From positions 44,048,440 to 44,112,439 of the forward strand of contig CM019216.1 in the NCBI GenBank assembly GCA_009741485.1: a DNA stretch of 64,000 nt, given 5' to 3'. The position numbers and the translations under genes are program-made. Source of the stretch: Malurus cyaneus samueli. Lineage: Eukaryota > Chordata > Aves > Passeriformes > Maluridae. Of this stretch, positions 12,901-24,870 are shown piece after piece (position 1 is the first letter of the stretch; each line of letters begins with the position of its first letter). Below the pieces are notes generated by a model that was not told the origin of the DNA, made no database searches, and saw only the letters and a program-made list of their open reading frames with translations.

Positions 12901-13310
12901 TGTAAATGAGCAACAATGAGGAGGGTACCGTGTGACAGAGTACGGGAGATCCTGCATGAACAATTTTGGCATACAAGACTTCAGCTTTAAAATCTGCCTA
13001 ACCGATATCAACCACAAGGTTTGGGTAAGAGCTAAAACCACCTTCATACACATCAAAGAAAAATTCGCAATACTAGCAAAAACCTCGTTTGGGTTCATAG
13101 GTTCCATCAAGTTATACTGTATGTCACATCAAATACTTGAGAATGTCTACAAGGTCTTTCCTTCCCAGAAAGACCCCAGATACAGAACTGTATTGTCCTA
13201 TCCTTGTAAAATCTTGGCTGCTGTTGCACCCCTTGTATTTGATAGGCAGCCATCATCTGAAACCTTTATCAGCATAAAGGAAACCATGCAACGCGAAAAC
13301 GCCTAAGGAT
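12901..13310 (+). other. Unclassified block with a 124-codon open frame
   Basis: A plus-strand frame (12932-13306) is open for 124 codons, and a minus-strand frame of the same length (12736-13110) overlaps its first part. The block has more CpG than its surroundings, with a cluster near 13290-13305. That could mean a younger insertion, a pseudogene or conserved sequence. The translated plus-strand peptide shows no domain, signal peptide or motif I recognise, and no clean acceptor/donor pair bounds it. It is listed because it stands out, not because a gene is shown. Confidence 0.25.
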
Positions 13311-15370
13311 TAAAGAAGCCCAAAAGATTGTATTATCATCTTTCTGACTCCAGATTCCATTAATTCCAGCTGGTATTTGGACATATATGAGCTCTGATGT
13401 CCACGTTGTTTTGAAAAAATATAACAAAAACAAGAAAAAAATAAAACAGTAAGTGGAAACTTCATATATTTCCTCATCTCTTCAGTTTTGAACAAATAAA
13501 ATGAACCTCTAAGTGGGTATTTTCTTTTTTTTTAAAAAGTAGTTTATATGTATATGTATATAAACTACAAAGACACAAACATATATATTTGTATAGATAT
13601 AAATTTCCTCCACTTTATGAATTATAGCACCTCAAATAAATAAGAAATTGTAGCCCAAACATTTCTAATAAGAAAACAGAATGGATTTTTTTTACTTGAT
13701 TAGTCTCCCTTGCTTGGCAGTGCCATGGGAGATTTGACACCTGGAGCAAGATGCTGACTTCACATTCTTCCCTATTGTTGTAAAGGGTAGGGAGCAAGAT
13801 TGTGTTGAAAGGGAAATCACATTGGGAATCATTCATAGCTGGCCTCTTGTGGAATAGAAATTAAATTGAAATTCTGTGTCTGTCAGTATTTTTGCCTCCT
13901 TTTTCAGAATGCTTTCACTGGAGCCTTGTTGCAGCCTGATGAGATTCATGAAGGAAATCCCTAGAACAATATTTACAGTGACCTATTTAGGGTTTCTTTC
14001 TACACCTCTCAACTGAATGTTACAAGCTGTTTTTCCTGCCTTCCATTGACTTGAAACACAAAGGTGATTCTTGCCCCCATAATATTAAATATATTTCATA
14101 AGGAATGCTAATACTGCAGAGATTTCATTAAACACACAGATCTGTGCTTTCCTTGCTTGTTCATTATCTGGGGGCTCCCATGGTAAATATGCAAACAGTA
14201 TTGTAACCTTTGCAACTGAAAATCTCCCTCTTGATAGCTCCACCCTGTCAGAGTCTTCCAACAAAGCATTACTGATGGGAATTTAAAGATAGAAATTAAT
14301 TACAAGCTTCAATTGTTTTACCACGGTGTGCTATCATGTTTGTCACATCACTTTAAGCTTCAGTGCTTGCTGTCAGTTGTCTCTCAAGAAGTATTAGATT
14401 CTAGTATTTTTTTCAAATATATAAAAAAGATGTATTCAGAGATGCATTTTTTGAAATTAGAATTCTGCTGGTGGGTTGTGGCCAGGAAACATCTATTCAG
14501 CTTTTCAAGTATTTGAATTAAAATAATTCCTTTGAAATGTGACACTATCAATGGACAATGAGACAGAAGCAGGAAAGGAAGAGACAAAGGCCAGCTGGCC
14601 TGTTACAATGGGTGGTGATATTACCATGTAATTCTTTTAGAACGTTCTGTGAAATTTAGGTCTGTTCTTTTCTAAATACATAGTTGTCAAAGGCTTTAAA
14701 TGTCCACAATGTTGTGAAGCTCTGTGTAAAAAATATGTCTTGTTTAGCCTCTGCTCATCAGGCAAAAGGCTAAGCACAGGCATTTATTCTGACATGGTTC
14801 ATTTTTACGTCACTCCTAGTAAGGGTACTTGAATTATAACCCGAAACTAAAAAACAATTTTTTAAGAAACCTCTTTGTGGGCCTCCAGGTTAAAGTCTGA
14901 CCCAGAAATTTTCATCTCAAAACTCCTCTAGCATATGTTTCAGAGGAAGAGACTGTTCCTCTCTATTGTCCCTTGCTAATTTCTTTTTCCCATTTTGCCT
15001 ATGTTTCACATTGTATAGATTCTGCAGACTCAGCCTGGAGTCTTGAAGACAAATATTAAATTCTTTCTTCTTCCTCACAGTAACTTGAATATGATTCACC
15101 AAAACAAAAGCTAAATTAGTTTATAACATTTTTTTGTTTAGTTTATGAATCACTGATTATTTCTCACATTTGAAAAGCAAACTTTGTTTTCCTTGTTTGG
15201 ATGAATTTTCGATTTCAGGGTCCCTTTATTGTTTCTATTTTTGACAATGAGTTCCAGTGGTATTGACACTGTTCCCGAACCTCACGTCTAACACTATTTT
15301 ATGGACATAAGAACAGTAAAAAATGATTGTATGGTATATTATTATCATTTAGTTTGACTTCATAAGGCCT
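13311..15370. other. AT-rich non-coding sequence
   Basis: No gene is recognised. A 30-bp palindromic hairpin lies at 13539-13568. The rest is ordinary AT-rich DNA with short open frames. Confidence 0.55.
13539..13568. repeat. Short perfect inverted repeat
   Basis: GTAGTTTATAT is followed after an 8-base loop by its exact reverse complement ATATAAACTAC. An 11-bp perfect stem in AT-rich DNA could form a small cruciform, but no function is implied. Confidence 0.8.
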
Positions 15371-15750
15371 CATCAGTAGCACTACATCCAGCTTTGGTCC
15401 CTGCAGTACAGGCGAGATAATGCAAATACAGCAAAAGGATCCTAAGGTGGTTAAAGGGCTTTAGCACATGGTATTAGGGAAGAAGAAAGGGGATAAACGT
15501 CCTCTGCCTAGAAGGGATTTACAGAGGAAAAAAAGCTGCACCCATCTCAGAGGTTCTTCTAAGACAAGACAAGAAGAAAAGGAAATTGCCCAAAGGAAAT
15601 TCTTGCTCGATTTAAAGAAAAAGATATTTTCACAGTGGCCAAGGTTATGTCTAGAAACAGGCTCCTGGAGAGTTTTTAGGCCTTCATTGCAGGAGATTAA
15701 AAATACTTAACTAGGCACAGCACTGAGTAACCTCCTATAGCATCCAAGTT
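15371..15750 (+). mobile_element. Highly diverged CR1-like fragment
   Basis: Read on the plus strand, the block follows the order of the CR1 3' region: 'CTACATCCAGCTTTGGTCCC' near 15383, purine-rich text, 'AAAAGATATTTTCACAGTGG' near 15618-15640, 'AACAGGCTCCTGGAGAG' near 15655, then an 'GGAGATTAAAAATAC' segment and 'CTGAGTAACCT'. These match in order but are heavily mutated, so it is an old copy or a divergent subfamily. The 80-codon frame at 15468-15710 is a by-product. The element's 3' terminus is not recognisable. Confidence 0.6.
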
Positions 15751-17224
15751 GTCCTTGCTTTCAGCAGATGTGATCTTCAAAATTCCTTTCTAACATAAAT
15801 TATTATGTCACTTTTATGACTACTCTTCCAGTTTTTTCCTCCAGAAAATCCAGAAGGATTTCCTGTTTCAATCCTTCCTCACCTTCCTCTCTCCTTTTCC
15901 ATTTTTTTATTTGCTCCCTTCTTTTTTTCACTCTTTCAATTTTTGTTCTATAGCATTACTTCATATTTTACTTTTCTGTTGTTTCTGTAATCTTTCTGCA
16001 ATACTCCAGTTACCTATGAAACCACTATAATGCAGGCAAGAAAAAAAACCATTGAGAGAAAAACACATAAAATACTAGGAGATTGATTAAAAGGATGTAC
16101 AGGTCTCTTATTCCCTTCAGTTATTGTTAGTTAACTTCTGCAAAAGCCTGTGGGTCTGGCAACTTCTCTTCCAGTTTTTCTTCCCTCCTCTACTTAGTAG
16201 GTGCCCTCTTCCTATTTTTTGCACCCTGAACATCTCTGTCCCATAATCCTAATACTAGTATATGTTCCTCTCACTCAGCTTTTGTCTCTCTCACCTTTCC
16301 CACTCATTGTATTTGCCTTTTCATGTCCTTCTTTTAAAAGCTTTCATTTTAAGTTCTGTTGCTCATCAAGTCTTAATGAGTCTTAGTTATTCCTTTTCAC
16401 TCAGTAGCCAGAAATTACAGTCACGATTTGCAGTTTTTAAACTAAATTTGCTCTATTTTTGATTATTTATATTACTTATTTATATTATTTATATCATTTG
16501 CTATAAGGGAAACCAGATTTCCCTCATGGGTCTTTGTTTTTATGACAATTCCAGAAATTTATGGCAAGTCCAAATGTGATAATTTTTTTTTTTTTTACCT
16601 CAAAAAAAGAAAGGCATCATATCACTAGCAGAAAAACATTTTTGCAAAATTTGAGTGCATAGCATGGAGCATCAGAGCTTGAAAAAATTAATCTTTTTGA
16701 ATAAGTAAGTGTAAGAATTTGTTATCAATAGCAAAGCAACATATTTTCTTATTCTCAGAAATGGTCAGAATGTATTTTTGGAAAATTCATGAAGTAAAGT
16801 TGCCTCAAGGCAGACACCTGGTATGGGAAATTGGAGCAAGGATAGTTAACCTCTGTAAAGTCTACAAATAATTGGAAAATGAATATGAAGATATTTAATG
16901 GAGGAGAGACATTTCTAATCTGGTTTATAATACATTGTTGTACAATTTTATTTTTGTTCAAGTGTAATGTGTTTTGAAACTATTTCTTCTCCCACTTACA
17001 GCCAACTTCATACTGGACAAGTGCCAATATTAAGTCTTGATCAATGCCTACATATGTACTCTTAATTTCCTTTTTCTTGGCATTCTCACACCATTTCAAA
17101 CTCTATTTTTCTTTACTTGTTATTCCACATGATAACAACATTTTCCTTTTTTTTTATCCAGTTGACTTAATTCCATCGACTGTCCTTTTTCTAATTAATT
17201 TGGTGACCTCAATTTTCAGTTTCA
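15751..17224. other. AT- and pyrimidine-rich non-coding sequence
   Basis: No gene is recognised. Long T/C-rich stretches on the plus strand (about 15820-15960 and 16150-16330) lie beside a TATTTATATTA-type simple repeat (about 16463-16497). The open frames are hydrophobic and Ser/Leu-rich because of the pyrimidine bias. Confidence 0.55.
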
Positions 17225-17635
17225 TGGAATAGAACCATAGAATTATTAAGATTGAACACCACCTCCAAGATCAATGCCAACCTTTGACTGTACACCGAAA
17301 TGTCAATTAAATTGTAGCACCAAGTGCCATGTCCAGTCATTTCTTGAACATTTCCAGGCAGGGCGACTCCATCATGACCATGGGCAGCCTGCTCCAAAGC
17401 TTAGCCACCCCTTCAGTGAAAAAGTTCTCCCTGATGTCCAATTTTGAACCTCCTCTGGCAAAGCTTGTGGCCATGTCCTATTGTCCTGTCACTGATTGCC
17501 TGGGCAAAGAGGCCGATATCCATCTAGCTACACCCTCCTTTCAGGCAGTTGTAGAGAGTGATAAGGTCATCATTGAGCCTCCTTGTCTTGAGGCTAAACA
17601 CTCCCAGTTCCCTTCTTCACCCCTCACAAGACCCA
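17225..17635 (-). mobile_element. CR1 LINE 3' fragment
   Basis: The plus strand opens with a decayed CR1 terminus (AGAACCATAGAATTATTAAG) and continues in standard reverse-complement order: a 'GTCCAGTCATTTCTTGAACA' segment, 'GCAGCCTGCTCCAAAGC', 'GTGAAAAAGTTCTCCCTGAT', 'TCCTATTGTCCTGTCACTG', then 'GCCTCCTTGTCTTGAGGCTA' near the 5' break. About 410 bp of the 3' region is kept. The plus-strand 168-codon open frame at 17329-17835 lies mostly antisense to this element and is not a gene. Confidence 0.94.
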
Positions 17636-20600
17636 CAATATTTCTACAAGAATATCTCACAATAAGGATATCTCACAATATTGCTACCATTTTTTTTTCT
17701 CTTAGATTAAGTCCAATGACTAACTTTTACATTTTAAAAGGCTTAAGCCAGATCTTACTGTTCAAACTCTTATTAAAAATCCACCTCTCTCTCTATTTCT
17801 TCTGTCTTCTTGGAATTAATGTTCTGGCAAAATAAAGCAAAAATACGTGCTGCTATATTTCTTACGTGCTCTCATCTCTCTCTTCACATCGCTGAGGATT
17901 TCTGTTTTCAGCTACCAAGTGCTTTCTGTTTCACACTACCAAGTGCTTTAATACATTTCCAGGGAATTTGTTGTTTTGGTCTCACACTGAATTTTGTCTC
18001 TAAATTGAATTAAACCTCAAATTCAAGACAGTGCCTTCCTACATTTTTCTAGATTTACCAAATCCAGGTGCTCCAAGCTAAAATCCTTGAAGATCTTAAC
18101 AAGATACCAGTGTCTAATGAACACCCACTCTGCTCAATATACAGGAATAGAGGAAAACTAAGCAAGAAAAAACAAGACAGTTTCTGATTCCCACAGCAGT
18201 TGAGAATATTAACAATGTCTCTCGGGGGAAGTTGTCTGCATGATATATCTTTTGCAGGTCAAAGAAAAAACATGATTATTGGAGAAAGCCCTGGAAACAG
18301 GCAGCAACAAGGACTACAATATGTCTTTAATGTATTTATTCAAAGCAATTTTAAATTCTAACATTACTATTTCTGTATAAGGATTTTTCTAGCTCTGTTA
18401 ATTTCCAGCTATTAATTTTTCATACTCTAACAAATATGGTAAATTCCAGGATTACCAAAATATGCTTAATATCATTATATTTGTTATAACTGTGCTTCCA
18501 GTTGATGCAGAACTCCTTAAAGCAACAAATTCTGTTGTGCCTTCTGAAAGAATAACAGGAATAAAAACCATCCACACAAAATACCCTTACTCTGTCTTGA
18601 AATCATAAAACAATGCAACAGAAGCAGTTGATTTGAAAGGAAGAAAGAAGTCATGCGTATTGAATAACAGTCTGATCTGCAATCCTGGTAGCTTTTTTGA
18701 TGTTATTTTTATTTATGCACTCACTAAACCCCCTAATGCATACAATCAGAGAAATTAAGGCTTATTGTCTTCAGTTGTGTGACTATTCACATTCCCAAAG
18801 TGCCCATTTGATGGGACGGGACTAGAAAAGGCATCAGAGACGAATACTGCTGGATTTCAGAAATCAATACAGACCCATGTAAACCGACCATTGCATGCTA
18901 GTCCAAATCCTACACTAAATTTCTGGATGAATAGACACTGTTTACATTTTAGAGATTTTAAAAAGATTTTTTTTTATAACTATATATTTTGTATGTTGAT
19001 TTTTATTTGATATGCTTTCAAAGTCTAAACATTTCTCATCCATTTCAATTGGTCAGTCATTTTTGTTTTATTTTACCTGGTAACTAATTAAGTAATGAAC
19101 ACCTTTAAGAACTAGGAAATGTCATGTGTAGTAGTCAAATTTGAGTCTACAATGTGTGGTTAACCACATACATAACTGTTTGTGCCAGACTATAGATTTC
19201 CTACAAGAACAGATGAGTATTAGCTGAGATCATCTATGCAAATTTGTTCATTACACACTCTTACAGATCAGTTTACTCCTTATATACATAATCCCCTAAG
19301 CCATTATCCTCTCAGTCACCACTTACCTGTTGTCTAGACAAGAGAGGAATCTACTTCCTTTGTGAGTCAGCTGTGTTTTCCTATTTACTCGGAAGGTTGA
19401 GGTATTTTTCATATTGTCATTGTAAATTACAGGACCAGTTTAATTTCATGCAACACTATATGCAAAACAGCTCCAGGCTGTTACAGCATTGCAATTCCAT
19501 ATTCCCCTTTCAGAATGCTGTTCCCTCAGAAAATCATTAAATATTTCTTCGGCAGAGCTTTAATTAGGTAAATGATTTAAATGTCGTATCATGACAATCT
19601 AATATATAAAAGCTATTATAAAATATATAAAATTGCAATATTCTGAGCATATTAGGTAGCAAAACCAGGTGCATTAGTAAAGAAATAGCTACTGGTATGT
19701 ATTTTTTCTGAAAAGAAGAACAGTATATTGCAAAAAGCAAAGTAGTCCCTCTTGGAGTATTAGGAAGTCTGGGATTTTATGTTTGGTTCTTATGACTAAA
19801 GCATTTATGGCATCATAAGAGCTGTTTAATGAATGTACTGCCTAGTAATACTCCACAGGGCATACTATATTCTCTTCCTATTACTGCTTTTGTCTCTGCA
19901 GATAATTCTACAAGCTCACTGCTAAGAAAGCAGAACAGTTCCTGATCACGTATGTTTATTAAGAATGGTTGATCATGGACAACATCAGTGGCTTGAATGA
20001 GTCAAACTTATCCAGTTATTTTATAGGTAATTACACACAAATGAGAATTAGTGACTGCTGCGGTTTTCTGCGTTTTGTAAATGATGCTTGATAATATATT
20101 GGTGTGCATTGAGACAGCATTATACCTCCTCCTAAAGTGTTCCTGGAGGTGATCTGATGCATAGGCTCATGTCTGTAGATTTTCCACAAGTTAGTAATTT
20201 ATGATGATTGGTTCTTTTCAATCCCACAGGAATTGTTCTGGGCTTTTTTTGATGGTTCAGTTGCTAAAAACGGTATTGCAAAACAGTTAAGAATCTTTTA
20301 TTCTGTCTTGATTTAAGTTTCATCCCTAGCACTTTAATTTCTTTTTACTTCTAATATATTACTTGGCAATTTAATGCTCTAAAGCAAGCCTAATTCTGGA
20401 CTAATTTGCAATATGAGTGCTAACATGTAGGACAGAACAATGGAAGCAGTGCTGCAGAGTGAAACCAATCCTACAGAAGACTTCATATGAACATGATATT
20501 CAATGTGGGATTTTTTTATCAATGTGAGTTGTTCTGTTTTTTTCTTTTTTTTCTTTTTAATTTTTAAATTTTTAAATTTTATTTTCAGACAAACACCAAT

Positions 20601-21224
20601 CTGGTCTAATAAACTGACATAGCAGTGGAAGTATCCTAGATGCACTTCTTAAGCAGATATTCCCACAGACGTCTCATCAAAAACCTGTCAAGTTCACATG
20701 TTTGGTTGAGAGATTCATTCACAATATGGAGACAGAGGAAGAACAGGAAGGAGGAATGATCAAGGCATTTGCTTTGGAAATGTATGCAGCATCCAAACTC
20801 TAACACAAAAGTATCTGCATCTATGTAGGACTATTTCAGACACTATTTATTAAAATGTGTGTTCTGATATGATGTGAAAAAAATATATTGATGGCACATC
20901 TCAGTCACAGCAGCTGGAGAAGGAGGTATATTTGCTCATCCAGGATCATATTGTAAACTACAGGGTAAGAATCTGACACTGGAAGCAAGGCCCCCCTCGA
21001 TAAGGTTCAAAAGGGAACTCTGAGAACATGCAGCAAATGGAGAGTCATTTATACTGAATAAATCTACCTTGCCCTGCTCTTCCTATGGGAGCATTTCCCA
21101 GATCTTTTTCCTAGAAATTGAATGATGCAGAAAATTGCACAGCTCTTTTTATAGAGATTTAGTTGTTAAAAATAAATTCACTACTGGTTGTAAGGCACTT
21201 TGAATTTCCTTTGTGGTGTATAGG
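17636..21224. other. AT-rich non-coding sequence
   Basis: No gene or mobile element is recognised. A T/A low-complexity patch lies at about 20535-20585. A perfect CAG|GTAAGT-like donor on the minus strand at about 19323-19329 lacks a good acceptor, so no exon is called. Confidence 0.55.
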
Positions 21225-21800
21225 TGTGGTGAGCTGACCCTGGCTGGATTCCAGGTGCCCACCAAAGTCACTCTATCACTCCCCTTGTCAGCTGGACCAG
21301 GGAGAACAATATATTAAAAGGCTTGTGGGGCAAGATGAGGACACAGACAGATCACTCTCTAGTTACCTTTGTAAGCAAAACAGACTCGATTTTGGGAAAT
21401 TATTTTAATTTTCTACCAAGAAAATCAGGCAAGGATAACGAGAAATAACATCAAATCTTAAAACAACTTTCACACACCCAGGCTTAACTTGACTCCTGAA
21501 TTCTCTGCCTCGGTCCTACCTATTCAGGTGAATGGGAAATGGAGATTGCAGTCATTTCATCGCACATTGTGTTTGCCACTACTTCCTCCTTTGGAGGGAG
21601 GACTCCTCACACTCTTGATTTGCTCTGGCTGCAGTCACTGTTTTCCAGAGTTGTTTTTCTCCTTCTTAAATACATTATTCTAGTGATGCTACCATCACTG
21701 CTGACAGGTTTAGCCTTGGCCAGTGATGGGTCTGTCTTGGAGCTGGCTGGCACTGGAGGTCCTCCACCTCTTCTTTCTGTTTCTTGACCCAGTGGCTGCT
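21225..21800 (-). mobile_element. Degraded avian endogenous-retrovirus LTR fragment
   Basis: From 'GGTGTGGTGAGCTGACCCTG' onward the plus strand follows a repeat common in bird genomes: 'CAGGTGCCCACCAAAG', 'CTCTATCACTCCCCTTGTCA', 'AAAGGCTTGTGGGGCAAGAT', 'AGAAATAACATCAAATCTTA', 'CAGGCTTAACTTGACTCC', a GGAGGACTCCTCACACTC segment, then 'AGTGATGCTACCATCACTGC' and 'GGTCTGTCTTGGAGCTGGCT' before similarity fades near 21750-21800. Its first bases resemble the complement of the terminus at 55860-55882, and the TCGTGGGT-AGATAAGGACAG-type motif (here mutated) is shared, so the two are related LTRs in opposite orientation. No retroviral genes adjoin it. It is a non-coding remnant and the family name is left open. 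Confidence 0.78.
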
Positions 21801-24630
21801 GGGTGCTGGGGATGGTATACAAGACTCATACAAGTGTATTGTGCCTTTTCCACCCAAAATTACTTCAAACAGCAGTCATTGTCCTCTAAAAATTTGGAAA
21901 GTTTTGAGTCAAATTTATCGTAGGTAAACTTTTGCGTGTTTCTGCTGCTAGTTAGAATATTTGAACATACTCTGACATTTTTGTGATCATTGTCTTTTGT
22001 TCACCTCTATTGATCTCTGTGGATAACCTGCCTCTGTCTTCTCAGTTGTCTCTTGTAGGTATGGGAATAGGCATTACCTAGGATGCTTTTAGGTGCCACT
22101 GAAGCCGGGTCTTCTTGAGGCTGAACCATCCTCAGCTGACCCTCACAGGGCTTGTACTCCATCCCCATCTTGTTCAGTGCTCTAGAAGTTAAAGGGAAGC
22201 CCTACCTCTTATTGAGAGTTAAGGTTATCCATAACCTTATCCAAACCATATCCATGGTTTGTAATCAGCAGAGATTTTTGTTTCGAAACAAGGCCCCAGA
22301 TTTTTGTTTGTTTCAAAACTGGCTCCAGAGTAAGAGGATGGAACTTTATTCCTCATCAACACAAGCTGCTGCACTGGAGATCACTTCTCCACTGATATCT
22401 GACATTGGAGTGCATGACCTGGAGATGCTGCTCATTGGAGATCCTTGCTGTGGGCAACACATTGGGAGCTGGGAACTAGAAGTTTCTTCTGTCTCTTCTG
22501 GGGCAAGGTGTTCTGCAGGCAGTTCTAGAATGTGCTTTAGCAGAGAAATTTATCTTTAAAGCATGCCAGTAAAATGTCAGATGGGACAATGTCTGGATGA
22601 TTTCTTTTTTAACATGCTAAAATAAAATTATGTGATTTGTTTAATAAATGTGTCTCTTATGAAAAGGCATTAGATAGCAGATGTTATATCTAGAACATGG
22701 AGGGAGCTTTTCTTCATTTTGTTTATCTAGATTTTTTTTTCTTGTTCCCTGAGGCAGTGGAAACCTCTGTAATTTTTCATGACTGTTTACACCATGATCT
22801 CTTTATTTAAAAATCTATGTGCACTGAATACATTTATAAATAGATTGCAAATAGGACTCCTATCCTTTGTTAATTTTCTCTTTCCTGTCTGAAATTCCTC
22901 TAGACTTTCTCATCATTCTGTGTCTCCTACAATTTATTTTAAACATAATTTTTTTTTTTTTTCCCACACCGTGTTATAGAGAATAGTGCTGGATCTTGAG
23001 TGCAGAACTTCTACCAGCAGTAATGTGGAAAATTCTTCTTTTCTTGTGTAAGAGAAGTGAATATGAAGTGTCAACAGAGTCTCAGCTGAGGTCATATCCG
23101 TGGCAGGCAACAGGGCATAGAGTGTAATTGGGAAAACAGCAGCAGCAGTGTTTCTGTTCCTTTGTAGATAGGAAGAATATTTCTTTTTTTCACCTCGGTA
23201 ATAGCAGGGATTCATTTAGCAGCTTGCTGGAGTGCAATAAATAATGCCTTCCTGCTCCAAAATTTGATCATTTAAAAAATGAATTTTGGAACAGGAGGTT
23301 ACAAGTATGTTCTTTAAAATTTACTGATTGAAAGGCACTACCAGCAAGCTCCTCTCATTGTCATGGAAGAGCCAGCATTTTCAGGTGTTACCAGTTTCTT
23401 GTCAACACAGCACAGATGAGTTCAGTTAAATGCTAAAATAGTCAGTTGTGTAATGAGAGATGTGTGATACTCTGGCCAAATTTGGAAGAAAATCACTGAG
23501 GAGTTCTTGACAAATATGTCATTTGTGAATCTCTCATTGTTCTTTTTTATTTTGTTCATTTTTTTGATGGCTCTTTCAAGAAAAAAAATCATCCATACAA
23601 AACACACACACATTTACACATGTGCATTGACATATAAATACTAGATTGTATACACCTTATTTAAAGTATTTGAAATGCTATGTTGAAAAGTACTGTGAGA
23701 GTATATCTAGAAATTTACTCTGCATATAATTCAATTAGAGAAACAGTACGGAGTTCCTACTTATTAAAATACAAAAACTAGAAACTCTAGTTAGTCTGTG
23801 AACAACTTGCCAGCAATGAAAGGACTAAAATATATCCTATTAAACAGTTTGTCTATAGGCCTGTATAAATCACAGCCTCATTGAGTACAGATTAAGGAGA
23901 GCAAATGTCCCAATTTGCTATATAAACTGTCAGTTGTCTGCTCCATTTTCCTGAGTCAGAGTTTCACAGATTGTTGAATTATTTTCTTCTGTGGTCCTCT
24001 TGCTACTCTTTGATGCCTGAGGTAGTAAATTATACCTGTTTGTCCTTTTCTACAATAATATAACTAGCTGAAAGATTGTGTTTCTCTAGCCACCCTTCCA
24101 CCTTTTCCATGCAGAACCACCTGTCCACCTTTTCTCTCTCTCTTAGACAAACTAGACCCACCTCGGAGGAGACTGTATTTTGGATTATGATGACCTGAAA
24201 GGAAATCATCAGAGAGCTTCCTGCTCTCTGTTGATGTCATCCTGGGAGGCTGATGAACAACACTGGCAGCTGTCAGAGTAGAGAATGAAAGCAGAGTTTC
24301 GGAAGCTCATGTTCCCTAAGCAGTGTTAGCAAAGGGAAGCTCTTTTGGATGTAATGACACCCAAGGAGTGTGTGTATGAGCTAAGATAAATTACAGCAGA
24401 CCTCATTAATAAGAACACAGTGGCAGAGTAACTGAACCCTGTAATGGGAGGATCCTTATGCCTCATGTTCTTTCCAGGAGGCTGCAGCAAGACTGCCACA
24501 ATGTTGGTCAATCATTCTTTGACTGTACGGCATAGAATTTGAAAGTTCCAGATTGAGCAGCTTGTGCACCAGAGCATCAGTGATTTGAACAGGTGAGCTA
24601 CAAGACATCTCCAGCACCGAGTAATTTCAC
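21801..24630. other. Unassigned sequence right of the LTR fragment
   Basis: The part at 22000-22560 is less AT-rich and carries a 135-codon plus-strand open frame (22152-22559) with no recognisable domain. It could be further decayed retroviral or other repeat sequence, but I cannot match it. The remainder is AT-rich with a short CA microsatellite near 23603-23615. No gene is called. Confidence 0.45.
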
Positions 24631-24870
24631 AACAGGGGAAAAACCCACAAAACCTAAACAAAACAAACTGACAGAAACAAACAGCAACCAAAACAAATAA
24701 ACAAACCACCAAAATAAATCAAAACAAATAACCAAAAATAAAAACTGACCAGAACCCACCCCCAAACCCCAACCAACCAACCAACCAACCAAAAATTGAA
24801 AAGAAAAAAAACCTAAAACAGCAACCAAAAAAATAATCCCAAACCAAAAGAAACTAGCTAAACACTGGCA
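24631..24870 (+). repeat. A/C-only low-complexity tract with (CCAA)n core
   Basis: Over about 240 bp the plus strand is almost entirely A and C, with few G or T, built from CAAA, CCAA and CAAAACAAA-like units. The core at about 24774-24794 is five tandem CCAA-type units. The strand bias is extreme, and the minus-strand open frames here (Phe/Leu/Trp/Gly-rich) are produced by it. Confidence 0.85.

Noticed and set aside
17329..17835. 168-codon plus-strand open frame as a gene
   Set aside because: Most of it lies antisense to a clear CR1 3' fragment (17225-17635), which explains the open reading.
19323..19380. CAG|GTAAGTG donor on minus strand as the end of an exon
   Set aside because: Possible acceptors lack a pyrimidine tract.
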